64,000 nt of DNA, taken from assembly GCA_015233135.1 (NCBI GenBank), contig JADFYH010000004.1, positions 46,581 through 110,580 on the forward strand, given 5' to 3'. The DNA comes from Deltaproteobacteria bacterium (GTDB lineage Bacteria; UBA10199; JADFYH01). Under the pieces are notes generated by a model that worked only from the letters and a program-made list of their open reading frames with translations, made no database searches and was not told where the DNA came from. The translations under genes were made by a program, and so were the position numbers. Below, in pieces: positions 34,378-44,969 of this stretch; positions within the stretch are counted from its first letter, which is position 1, and each line of letters opens with the position of its first letter.

Positions 34378-35814
34378 ATGATTTTATTATCCAAAATGAA
34401 AATGCGTTATGTGGTTGCGGTTGGATTTGCAGCAGTCGTTTTTATGATGACGCTTTCCTCCCTGTTCAACCTCTATCAAATACATGCCATAAAAGAGGAC
34501 ATCGAGGGAATAACTGTTACCGGGGAAAAAATAACGGCAGGAACAACACTGCGTTTTTCAACCGTTATGTTCTGGCAATATTTAACAGACGCCTCTCTCA
34601 GCAGAAATGTCGATGTCATCAACAAAAATGGGAAGGAATATTTCAACAAGGCCAATGAGTCTGTAGATAAATTGATTAGCCTTTTTACAGCAGAGGACAA
34701 TTTTGAAAAAGTAAGCATCCTGGCGCAAATAAAAAGGGATATGGCCGCAATGTGGTCTACGGGAACGAAAATGTATGAGGCTTATGGAAGAGATCAGGCC
34801 GAAGGGGATTTTTTTATGAAAGATTTCGATCAAGCTACCGGCAAGGGCATTGGAGAAGTGGATAGTTTTGTGAATGCGTTGATGCTCAACCGCGATGCAA
34901 TGTTGGCAGATCTGCATGGGCAGGGGCAGAATCTTTTTTATAGTGCTATATTTTCTTTCTTGGCAGTGATTGTATCGAGTTTGGGTCCCCTGTCGTTTGT
35001 TTATGGTCGGATTGTGAAGGTGGTCTCAAAAATGGAAATGGCCACAGCGGGGCTTGTGAATTCTTCTGATTTACTCAATGCTGTCAGCTGTCAGCTCGGT
35101 TCCAGTTCCGAGCAGACAGCGTCCCAGGCCAATGTGGTGTCTGCTGCGGCGGAGCAGGTGAGCAAGAATGTGCAAACGGTGTTTACCAATGTGGAGCAAA
35201 TGAATTTGAGTATTAGAGAGATTTCTAAAAATACCTCCGAGATCTCGCAAGTGGCGCAAGGGGCTGTGGGGATAGCGCAATCGACGAATCGCTCCATTGT
35301 CAAACTAGGCGAGAGCAGTGCAGAAATTGGAAATGTCATTAAGGTGATCAGCTCCATAGCCGAACAGACCAACCTGCTGGCCCTGAATGCCACGATTGAA
35401 GCGGCCCGGGCAGGTGAGGCCGGAAAGGGTTTTGCGGTGGTGGCTAACGAAGTGAAGGAACTGGCCAAACAGACGGGGAAGGCTACAGAAGATATCTCCC
35501 GCCGCATTGAAATCATCCAGGGAGATAGCGTCGAGGCGATAAAATCGGTGGAACGGATCAATCACGTCATCCGCCAGATCAACGACATGCAAAGTACTGT
35601 AGCCTCTGCCATTGAAGAGCAAAATGCCAGCTGCAGCGAGATTGCCCGGAGTATTGGAGAGACCTCCAAGGGGAGTCACGAGATTGCACAAAATATTACC
35701 GGAGTGGCCCAAGTGGCTCAGTCGGTTACCACGAGTGCCTTGGAAACCCAAGCCTCCTCTAGCGATCTGTCCCGAATAGCACTGGAATTAAAAGAGACCG
35801 TGGAAATTTTGTAA
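34378..35814 (+). CDS. Methyl-accepting chemotaxis protein without a clear HAMP domain
   Basis: The 478-residue chemoreceptor has a first membrane segment at about 10-32 and a sensor domain of about 150 residues that looks four-helix-like. A second membrane segment lies near 184-208 (AIFSFLAVIVSSLGPLSFVY). The cytoplasmic signalling hairpin has the conserved tip EQTNLLALNATIEAARAGE, with KGFAVVANEVKELA after it. Between the second membrane segment and the coiled coil I see only about 25 residues, too short for a normal HAMP. GGAGAGG precedes the ATG. No che or flagellar genes are in the window. Confidence 0.92.
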   Translation: MILLSKMKMRYVVAVGFAAVVFMMTLSSLFNLYQIHAIKEDIEGITVTGEKITAGTTLRFSTVMFWQYLTDASLSRNVDVINKNGKEYFNKANESVDKLISLFTAEDNFEKVSILAQIKRDMAAMWSTGTKMYEAYGRDQAEGDFFMKDFDQATGKGIGEVDSFVNALMLNRDAMLADLHGQGQNLFYSAIFSFLAVIVSSLGPLSFVYGRIVKVVSKMEMATAGLVNSSDLLNAVSCQLGSSSEQTASQANVVSAAAEQVSKNVQTVFTNVEQMNLSIREISKNTSEISQVAQGAVGIAQSTNRSIVKLGESSAEIGNVIKVISSIAEQTNLLALNATIEAARAGEAGKGFAVVANEVKELAKQTGKATEDISRRIEIIQGDSVEAIKSVERINHVIRQINDMQSTVASAIEEQNASCSEIARSIGETSKGSHEIAQNITGVAQVAQSVTTSALETQASSSDLSRIALELKETVEIL

Positions 35815-35858
35815 ACGCTCATCTCAATCTACTTCGTGTCTCAATAATGTCAAAATTT

Positions 35859-36599
35859 TCAGTGGGCCCTGCCTTGAAAATTGCCTCTACGAATTCTCCC
35901 CAGCAATTCCATCCTCAAATTTCTTATTTCGTCCTGTAGCGAAGTGACGTTCAATATCTGTGTTTGCTGTTCCTGTTGCCAAATGATTTGTGGGGCTAGC
36001 TCTTGTGTTTGGCTTTCCAATTGTCGCAATTGTTCTATTAAATGCCAGGCATCGGAAGAAGAATGACAGTGAGCGCATTGATCTCGTAATTCAGCCATTC
36101 TTAGAAAGACCCGGGGCATTTGAGGAGACTCCAATAAAGCCTGGGGAATGAAACTTGTGCCAAGGTCCAGTCTTTCAGATCTGGCCAGCTGCCTTTGTGC
36201 CTGGACCAGGCCCAGTCGAATGGCTCGTAACTGATTGCGTTGATGGCCATCTAAATGGCTAGAAGAAGGGAGGTGAGATAGCTCCTGCTGAATTCTTTGC
36301 AACTGCTGTCGCACTTCTAGGGCTGCAGGGGCATGGTCCACCTGCCTTGCCGACATCATTTGTAAGGTGATGCGTATGCTTTCCAGATAGCTTTCGGAAA
36401 GTTCGAGGGCGCTTTCTGCTTCAGTGGCAAGGGGCTGTGTGCTTGACCAAGCTAGGCCTTCATTCGGGGGAATGAAATGGTCTTGTCCGGAAGAAGTTGG
36501 GTTGGCATTCCATTCTTCGTCGGGGATTTGATCCAAAAAATCAAGTTCAGGATATCTCTCATTAAAGAGTTCTTCGGGTGAAATGTTTTCGATTTTCAT
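35859..36599 (-). CDS. Unknown coiled-coil protein under a sigma-54-type promoter
   Basis: The 246-residue protein is not recognised. The first 60 residues are acidic and proline-containing (PEELFNERYPELDFLDQIPDEEW). The rest is helical and rich in Gln, Leu and Arg (QLQRIQQELSHL, IEQLRQLESQTQEL), probably coiled coil. It has no signal peptide or membrane segment. AAGGAG precedes the ATG. A canonical -24/-12 element lies 39-54 bp upstream. It is convergent with the chemoreceptor gene and divergent from atoE. Confidence 0.65.
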   Translation of the reverse strand: MKIENISPEELFNERYPELDFLDQIPDEEWNANPTSSGQDHFIPPNEGLAWSSTQPLATEAESALELSESYLESIRITLQMMSARQVDHAPAALEVRQQLQRIQQELSHLPSSSHLDGHQRNQLRAIRLGLVQAQRQLARSERLDLGTSFIPQALLESPQMPRVFLRMAELRDQCAHCHSSSDAWHLIEQLRQLESQTQELAPQIIWQQEQQTQILNVTSLQDEIRNLRMELLGRIRRGNFQGRAH

Positions 36600-36637
36600 G
36601 ACGGGCTCCTTTTTTAAAAAATGTTACCTGGAGAGAA

Positions 36638-36653
36638 AGCAAGCCCGGTGCCA
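36638..36653 (-). promoter_or_regulatory. Sigma-54 (RpoN) -24/-12 promoter
   Basis: On the minus strand TGGCACCGGGCTTGCT matches the RpoN consensus TGGCAC-N5-TTGC(A/T) exactly, with GG and GC 10 bp apart. Transcription would start near 36627, about 28 nt before the ATG of the unknown coiled-coil gene. Confidence 0.7.
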
Positions 36654-36816
36654 AAGCAAAACAAAAAACATTTCATAATAAAAAAATAAAAAAATTAAGG
36701 AGTTACAAAAAAAAGGAATGACAGAAAAGAAAAGATATAAAAAAGTAGTCCGAAATTCGAACAGCGGAAATACAGTCCTCGACCAAAAATCGGAAACCGC
36801 AACGATGGGAGAAAAA

Positions 36817-38220
36817 ATGGAAGAAAAAAAATTAACTCCTTCAAGTATGGTTCGCTTGGGACAGCGCTCAGGTCTTGCCTTGGCCAATTGGACCGAGAAA
36901 TGGTTTCCCGATGCCCTGGTGTTTGCTTTTTTGGGGGTCGTCGTTACCTTTGTTCTAGGAATTTGTATTGGTGAAAAGCCCGCTCAACTGGCCATTGCAG
37001 GAGGAAAAGGTTTTTGGTCTTTGGTTCCCTTTACCATGCAGATGGTGATGATCATCATTGGTGGATATGTGGTGGCGACGGCTCCGGTGATTAATCGCCT
37101 GATTGAAAAACTGGCCAGTCTGCCTAAGACACCCAAATCGGCAGTGGCCTTCATTGCTTTTTTTTCGATGATGACGTCACTCCTTTCCTGGGGCTTTAGT
37201 CTTATTTTTAGTGCCTTGCTTGTGAAGGCCATTGCACGCCGTTTAAAAGATCTTGATTATCGTGCAGCGGGGGCTGCTGCCTATCTGGGTTTGGGCGCCA
37301 TCTGGGCGCTAGGTCTTTCTTCTTCGGCAGCGCTCATGATGGCCACCTTTGAAAGCATTCCACCCAAACTGTTCGCCATCAGCGGGCTTATTCCTCTCGT
37401 CCAAACCCTTTTTCTTTGGCAAAATGCCTTAATGGCCGTGGTTTTGATTCTTTTGTCTTTGGGCGTCGCCTATTTTTCCACCCCTCCCTCCAGCGAAGCG
37501 AGAAATGCAGAATTTTACGGAGTAGATCTTACTGAAAAGCCTCTCCACTTGAGTCATTCAGATCGACCAAGAGAATGGCTGGAATACAGTCCTCTCTTGA
37601 ATCTGTTCATGGTAGCCTTGTTGGGCTTTTACCTCATTTATGAATTCAAAACTTCTCCCAAGGGGGCATTGGCTGCTCTCGATCTGAATACCTACAACCT
37701 GATTTCTATTACACTGGGGCTTTTATTGCATTGGTGCCCTAAAAATTTTGGGTCTGCTGTTTTAAAGGCGGTTCCTGCCTGCGGTGGGGTATTAATTCAA
37801 TTTCCTTTTTATGCCGTCACTTTTGGGATGATCATGGGGACAGGAATCACAGGCTATGTTGCAAATCTTTTTGTCCACATCAGTAGCCCACAAACTTATC
37901 CTCTCTTGGTTGCCTTGTACTCTACGGTAATAGGCATATTTATTCCTTCGGGTGGAAGTAAATGGGTGATGGAAGCGCCTTACGTGCTGGAAGCCGCAAA
38001 ATTGCATCACATGCACCTGGGATGGGTGGTACAAATTTATAACGCCGCCGAGGCCTTGCTTAATCTGGTGAACCCTTTTTGGATGTTGCCCTTGCTGGCC
38101 ATTTTGAAAGTGAAGGCCCGTGATTTGGTGGGCTATACCTTCATGCAGTTTATTTGGCATATGCCTGTTGTATTTTTTCTTTGTTGGATGCTTTCGAAAA
38201 CTTTTCATGCCTCACCCTGA
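36817..38220 (+). CDS. atoE: Short-chain fatty acid transporter, AtoE family
   Basis: The protein has about 467 residues and many membrane segments. Family features include WFPDALVFAFLGVVVTF, the glycine-rich GIFIPSGGSKWVMEAPYV segment and a C-terminal LGYTF-like end (LVGYTFMQFIW). AtoE proteins take up short-chain fatty acids such as acetoacetate or butyrate. I prefer the ATG at 36817, which follows GGGAG by 5 nt. The ATG at 36718 would add 33 low-complexity residues and its AAGGAG is 14 nt away. The last codons and the TGA stop (ASP then stop) come from a family B repeat. Confidence 0.85.
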   Translation: MEEKKLTPSSMVRLGQRSGLALANWTEKWFPDALVFAFLGVVVTFVLGICIGEKPAQLAIAGGKGFWSLVPFTMQMVMIIIGGYVVATAPVINRLIEKLASLPKTPKSAVAFIAFFSMMTSLLSWGFSLIFSALLVKAIARRLKDLDYRAAGAAAYLGLGAIWALGLSSSAALMMATFESIPPKLFAISGLIPLVQTLFLWQNALMAVVLILLSLGVAYFSTPPSSEARNAEFYGVDLTEKPLHLSHSDRPREWLEYSPLLNLFMVALLGFYLIYEFKTSPKGALAALDLNTYNLISITLGLLLHWCPKNFGSAVLKAVPACGGVLIQFPFYAVTFGMIMGTGITGYVANLFVHISSPQTYPLLVALYSTVIGIFIPSGGSKWVMEAPYVLEAAKLHHMHLGWVVQIYNAAEALLNLVNPFWMLPLLAILKVKARDLVGYTFMQFIWHMPVVFFLCWMLSKTFHASP

Positions 38221-38300
38221 CCCTCTCCTAACCTTTAGGAGAGAGAATTTGGAAATTCTTCTTCTCCCTCTCCTAGGGTAGGAGAGGGCAGGGTGAGGTA
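38210..38300. repeat. Family B palindromic element, copy 2 (atoE/clpA)
   Basis: CCTCACCCTGACCCTCTCCTA at the left and CCTAGGGTAGGAGAGGG followed by CAGGGTGAGG at the right are inverted ends like those near 17.1 kb. The middle has its own short hairpin, GAATTTGGAAATTC. The left end supplies the atoE stop codon. Confidence 0.85.
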
Positions 38301-38474
38301 TTTCTACACGCACAAAAAAATGCCGCAGGGTGTCGGAGGGATAGTAAAAATCTCCTTTATTTTCGTTTTTAATACCCGTTCCTTCTATTGAGATCATTTC
38401 GCTGTTGAAAAGTATGAGAAGTGCTTTAAAATGGGAGTGGGGGGTTGTGGATTGCAAATGGAGGAGAGATCTTC

Positions 38475-40712
<2,238 letters not shown>

Positions 40713-40730
<18 letters not shown>

Positions 40731-41759
40731 AAACACCCGCTGAACCAACCAGAACGCAGCGATTAAAAAAATGAGCGACAAGCTCATTTTTTTTATTACT
40801 CGGCTCAAGGCATAAAATCGCTTTTCTAGAAAAATAAAAAAAGGAAAGAGTGGGGCGATGATTAAAATTTGTCCGCACTCCACCCCAAGGTTGAAAGAGA
40901 AGAGGGGAGCGATGAGATTTGTGCCGCTCAAATGGGTTTCTTTGAGCACCTCTGAAAAAGCCAGGCCGTGAATGAGGCCGAAGAAAAAAGTGAGGAGCAA
41001 AGTGGTTTTAAATTGTATGGACCCCTTTCCCAAGCTACGGTCACCGGAGGGAATTTGGAAAATACTTTTACAGGCCATCACCATAATACTGAGGGCCACC
41101 AGGGGTTCCACGATTTTAGGGGCAAGGGTGACGAGGTCAAAGGTGGCCAGGGCAAGGCTCAGCGAATGGGCCAGGGTAAAGGCACTGATCACTAATAGGA
41201 GTTCACGAAATTTTTTTGCAGCAAAAATAAGAGTGAAGACAAACAGCAGATGATCGAGCCCGGTCCAGATATGTAAAAGCCCGGTTTTGAGAAAGTTGAA
41301 AAACAGATTCCACCTCGAAAAACTAAGAGTCCATTCGCTGTCATTAGTTGAAAAAGTATGGGAAAAAGTTTTTCCCAACATCCAGACACTCATCAGGTGT
41401 TGATGAGAAATATCGCCCCAAAAAAATCCAAAAGAAATATCCAGGGTTTTGATGTCCACCGGGCAATGCAAATGGATCAAAAGTTGGGTTTTTTCTTCGG
41501 CTGCCAGAGGTTGTGCTTGGAGAGAATCAAAAATGCAGTCCCTATTTTCTGAAATGATCTTCACCCTCCGCGAAATGAAATCTTTGATTTGCTCGGAAGT
41601 GGCCCCTCTGAATTTTTCTTCAAAATTATTCTGGTGAACCTGCAGGGTCCATTCCAGATTTTTGCCCTCTACTTTTAATTCGGACGACGATTGTTGCACC
41701 ACATGGGCGTGGAGGGGGAGGGGGAAGAGAAGAAAAAGAATTAAAAATAATTTATTCAT
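40713..41759 (-). CDS. HupE/UreJ-like membrane protein
   Basis: The 348-residue protein has a signal peptide (LFLILFLLFPLPLHA) and an extracytoplasmic domain of about 150 residues. About six membrane segments follow, with family motifs GLDHLLFVFTLI, FTLAHSLSLALA, FGLIHGLAFSEVL and FNLGVECGQ. The histidines suggest metal handling, and HupE/UreJ proteins are linked to nickel uptake, though this subfamily is poorly known. It overlaps the clpA end by 18 bp, tail to tail. Its start overlaps the trmL stop by 4 bp, so trmL is upstream in the same transcript. Confidence 0.85.
40763..40797 (+). terminator. Terminator of clpA, inside the convergent gene
   Basis: AATGAGC and GCTCATT form a hairpin with loop GACAA, preceded by A residues and followed by TTTTTT. 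It lies about 35 bp after the clpA stop. It falls within the coding end of the HupE-like gene on the other strand. Confidence 0.75.
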
Positions 41760-42205
41760 GAGTTTACTATTTGCCTATAGGCCTCATACAACACCACCCC
41801 CACTGAAGTGGCTAAATTCAGGCTTCGTACAGGCCCCCACATGGGAACGGTGAGTAAGTTTTCTGAATATTTCTCAAGATTTTCTGGGCCTAGCCCTGAG
41901 CCCTCCGAGCCAAAGACCAAAATATCGTTGGATCGGTAGTTGGCTTGCGTGTAATTTACTTTACCGTGAGTGCTTAAGAACCATAAATGGGATTCTCTAT
42001 TTTTTTCTCGCACTTCGTCCAAAGAGTCGACTAGAGTTAAATCGAGCTGCTCCCAATAATCAAGACCGGAGCGCCGGATTTGTTTGGAATCGATAAAAAA
42101 TCCCAGGGGTCTTACTAATATTAATGGCGTCTGCGTGGCCACACAGAGCCGGCCTATATTGCCGGTGTTTTGTGGAATTTCAGGATGGTAGAGGACAACT
42201 TTCAT
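41756..42205 (-). CDS. trmL: tRNA (cytidine(34)-2'-O)-methyltransferase
   Basis: The 149-residue SPOUT methyltransferase has PQNTGNIGRLC at the N terminus. The knot motifs are LVFGSEGSGLGPE and PMWGPVRSLNLATSVGVVLYE. TrmL methylates the wobble base of leucine tRNAs. Its ATG is only 2 bp from the ATG of thpR on the other strand. Confidence 0.93.
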   Translation of the reverse strand: MKVVLYHPEIPQNTGNIGRLCVATQTPLILVRPLGFFIDSKQIRRSGLDYWEQLDLTLVDSLDEVREKNRESHLWFLSTHGKVNYTQANYRSNDILVFGSEGSGLGPENLEKYSENLLTVPMWGPVRSLNLATSVGVVLYEAYRQIVNS

Positions 42206-42207
42206 AT

Positions 42208-42759
42208 ATGAGACTCTTCCTAGCTTATGAATTACCCGACGATTTGCAACAGCAAATCTATCAAGTTTTTTCTCCCTTGCATCAGCGCCTGCGGAATTTT
42301 GCCTGGGTTAAACCAGGGCGTCTGCATCTGACGCTTCGTTTTTTGGGGGAGGTCTCGGAGGATTTTCTTCAAGCGCGACTCATTCCTGTTTTTGAAGAAG
42401 AGTTTTCCAAACTTGGCCCCTTTCAACTTTCCTTTCAGGGCCTGGGCTTGTTTCCCAACCTGTCTCGTCCCCGAGTGTTGTGGTTGGGCGTCAAAGGGGA
42501 CACCCTCAAACTAAAGCATCAGGCCTTGCAGCTTGAAAAAAAGTTGGATGGGCAGCAAGTACAGCAATATCACAAGGCCTTTAGCCCCCATATTACACTG
42601 GCGAAGATGAAGGAAGTTCAAAAAAATGTTTTGCTTGGAAGATTGATTCAGGAATATGAAAAAACAGATTTTGGGATTTTCGAATTTAAAGCCCCCTCCT
42701 TGTTTGAAAGTGTGTTGGGAGCGGAAGGCTCAGCTTATAAAATTTTGAGGAAGTTTTAA
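42208..42759 (+). CDS. thpR: RNA 2',3'-cyclic phosphodiesterase (LigT/ThpR)
   Basis: The 183-residue 2H phosphoesterase has the two H-x-T-x motifs HLTLRFLGE and HITLAKMK. It opens 2',3'-cyclic phosphates on RNA or can join tRNA half-molecules. The start MRLFLAYELPDDL is typical. The start codon is 2 bp from the divergent trmL start, so its GAGGA site lies within trmL coding DNA. tyrA follows after 4 bp. Confidence 0.9.
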   Translation: MRLFLAYELPDDLQQQIYQVFSPLHQRLRNFAWVKPGRLHLTLRFLGEVSEDFLQARLIPVFEEEFSKLGPFQLSFQGLGLFPNLSRPRVLWLGVKGDTLKLKHQALQLEKKLDGQQVQQYHKAFSPHITLAKMKEVQKNVLLGRLIQEYEKTDFGIFEFKAPSLFESVLGAEGSAYKILRKF

Positions 42760-42763
42760 TCTT

Positions 42764-43633
42764 ATGAAAAACAAACCCACTGTTGCCATCCTTGGTTTGG
42801 GTCTCATCGGCGGTTCGTTGGCGCTAGAGTTTAAAAGGCATCGCTTGGCCTCCCAAGTCATTGGCATTTCCACCAGTGTTGAAAATCGCGAAGAAGCCCT
42901 CCGTCAAAAAGCAGTGGATGTGGCTTACAAAAAGCTGGGAGATTTTTTGCAGACGGCGGATATCGTCTTTATTTGCACGCCGGTAAAAATAATTGAAACA
43001 ATTTTGCTGCCGCTTAAAAAAAATGTTTCAGAACATACAATCATTACAGATGTAGGCAGCACGAAAGAGCAGATTGTTGATCAAGCAAAGAAACTAAAGT
43101 TGAAGAATTTTATAGGGGGTCATCCTATAGCTGGTACCGAAAAATCGGGTATGAAAGCGGCTCAGCTGGGTTTGTTTAAGAATAAAAAATGGATTTTGAC
43201 TTCGGAAGAAAAATCCAATCCTGCAAATTTTAACACTTTAAAAAAACTACTCACAGCAATGGGTGCAAAAGTAGAAGTGATGAAGGCTAAAGATCATGAC
43301 GCACTTTTTGCTGCTTTTTCTCATGTCCCTAATTTGATTTCTTTTGCCTTGGCATCCTCTTTAAATCATAAAAAATTACTTTCCAAAATAGATTTTGCAG
43401 GTTCAAGCTTGAGGGATATGACTCGCTTGGCAGCGAGCCCTGTAGCGATGTGGCGGGATATTGCTTTGAGTAATTCAGTGCAGATTTTGAGGAGCCTGGA
43501 TTTGTTTGAGAAAAAGATTCTGGAATTGAAGTGCGTTTTGAAGAAGCGGGATGCGAGGGGCTTGGAGAGGTTTTTGAGAGAGGGACAGAAGGTGAGAGAA
43601 GTGATTTTACCCTCTCCGAGGGGAAAGATATGA
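42764..43633 (+). CDS. tyrA: Prephenate dehydrogenase
   Basis: The 289-residue enzyme oxidises prephenate (or arogenate) on the tyrosine branch. ILGLGLIGGSLALEF is the NAD(P)-binding loop. GGHPIAGTEKSGMKAA and HDALFAAFSHVPNLISFAL carry the catalytic histidines. The TGA overlaps the aroA ATG (ATGA), so translation is likely coupled. The final residues PSPRGKI come from a C/G-rich hairpin-like stretch. Confidence 0.92.
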   Translation: MKNKPTVAILGLGLIGGSLALEFKRHRLASQVIGISTSVENREEALRQKAVDVAYKKLGDFLQTADIVFICTPVKIIETILLPLKKNVSEHTIITDVGSTKEQIVDQAKKLKLKNFIGGHPIAGTEKSGMKAAQLGLFKNKKWILTSEEKSNPANFNTLKKLLTAMGAKVEVMKAKDHDALFAAFSHVPNLISFALASSLNHKKLLSKIDFAGSSLRDMTRLAASPVAMWRDIALSNSVQILRSLDLFEKKILELKCVLKKRDARGLERFLREGQKVREVILPSPRGKI

Positions 43634-44952
43634 ACACCATTACCCTACATCCCACTAAAACTCCCCTCACCGGGACCCTCCAAGTCCCCGGAGACAAATC
43701 TATCTCTCATCGGGCCATTATTTTTTCGGCGCTCAGCGAGCAGAAAATTCGGATTCAAAATCTGCTGGAAGGCGAAGATGTGCTTTGCACCATTGATTGT
43801 TTTCGCAAAATGGGAGTCTGCATTGAAAAGCAAGGCGACGAGTGGAGGGTGCAGGGGGTGGGTTTGCGGGGATTAAAACAACCGAGTGAAATTTTGTATT
43901 GTGGCAATTCGGGCACTACGACCCGCCTGTTGATGGGAATTCTGGCCGCGCAAAATTTTGAATCAAAACTCAGCGGAGATGCCTCTCTCAATAAGCGCCC
44001 CATGAAACGGGTGATGGAGCCTCTGTCGCAAATGGGTGCGCAGTTTAGCGTAGAAGGGGAGGGGACAGCTCATCGAATAATTACGGTGAAAGGCGGCCAT
44101 TTGAAAGGGATTGATTATACAAGCCCCGTCGCCTCAGCGCAGGTAAAGACGGCGCTGTTGTTGGCGGGGCTTTGGGCAGAAGGGGAGACGAGTGTGACGG
44201 AGCCTTCGCTTTCGCGGGATCATACGGAGAGGATATTGCGGGCTGTAATGTGTGTAGAGGCAGACTCTTTAAAAGTGAGTATCCAAGCGGTTCAAAAAAT
44301 CACCCTACCCGAACTTTGGAAAATCCCCGGAGATTTTTCTTCTGCCGCGTTTTTTATAGTGGCGGCGAGTATTGTGCCGGGTTCTGAGATTCTTATCCCC
44401 GATGTTAATCTTAATCCCACGCGTTCCGCTGCGGCAGGGGTGCTGAAAAAAATGGGGGCCAAAATTTCTTTTGAAAAGGAAAGCCTTTTGGCAGGTGAAG
44501 AGATGGGCGATATTCGAGTTTCTTTTGCTCCACTTCATGCCACGCCCATTCAAGGCGAAATTATTCCCTGGCTGATTGATGAAATCCCCATCCTCTGCAT
44601 CGCCGCTTCACAAGCCGAAGGGGAAACTATTATTTCAGATGCAGCCGAATTGCGCGTGAAGGAAAGTGATAGAATTGAAGTGATGTGCAATCTGCTTTCG
44701 CAATTGGGAGTGAGTGTAGAAGAAATAAAAGACGGCCTGAAAATAAAAGGCAAGGCCTTGCTGAAGGGCGCAAGGGTGCAAAGCTTTTTAGATCATCGCA
44801 TTGCGATGAGCATGGCTATTGCCGCATGGGTGGCTGATGGGCCGATGACCATTGAAGGGGTGGAGTCGGTGCTGACCTCATTTCCGGGTTTTTGGGAGAT
44901 CGTGAGATATTTTTCCAGTAAGCCCAATAATTACTCGACAAAGGCTTATTGA
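43630..44952 (+). CDS. aroA: 3-phosphoshikimate 1-carboxyvinyltransferase (EPSP synthase)
   Basis: The 440-residue enzyme joins PEP to shikimate-3-phosphate. VPGDKSISHRAIIFSAL, GNSGTTTRLLMG, SLNKRPMKRVMEPL and VKESDRIEVM are the conserved substrate-binding segments, and DHRIAMSMAIA closes the domain. The ATG at 43630 follows GAGGGG and overlaps tyrA by 4 bp. A longer in-frame reading from 43531 is within tyrA and rejected. Confidence 0.95.
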   Translation: MNTITLHPTKTPLTGTLQVPGDKSISHRAIIFSALSEQKIRIQNLLEGEDVLCTIDCFRKMGVCIEKQGDEWRVQGVGLRGLKQPSEILYCGNSGTTTRLLMGILAAQNFESKLSGDASLNKRPMKRVMEPLSQMGAQFSVEGEGTAHRIITVKGGHLKGIDYTSPVASAQVKTALLLAGLWAEGETSVTEPSLSRDHTERILRAVMCVEADSLKVSIQAVQKITLPELWKIPGDFSSAAFFIVAASIVPGSEILIPDVNLNPTRSAAAGVLKKMGAKISFEKESLLAGEEMGDIRVSFAPLHATPIQGEIIPWLIDEIPILCIAASQAEGETIISDAAELRVKESDRIEVMCNLLSQLGVSVEEIKDGLKIKGKALLKGARVQSFLDHRIAMSMAIAAWVADGPMTIEGVESVLTSFPGFWEIVRYFSSKPNNYSTKAY

Positions 44953-44969
44953 TCTTCTAGTGACTCCGC

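Noticed and set aside
36030..36080. CAHCH in the unknown coiled-coil protein as a c-type heme site
   Set aside because: The protein has no signal peptide, and heme c is attached outside the cytoplasm. Probably chance.
43531..43629. Upstream extension of aroA
   Set aside because: It lies inside tyrA, and the RBS and family start point to 43630.
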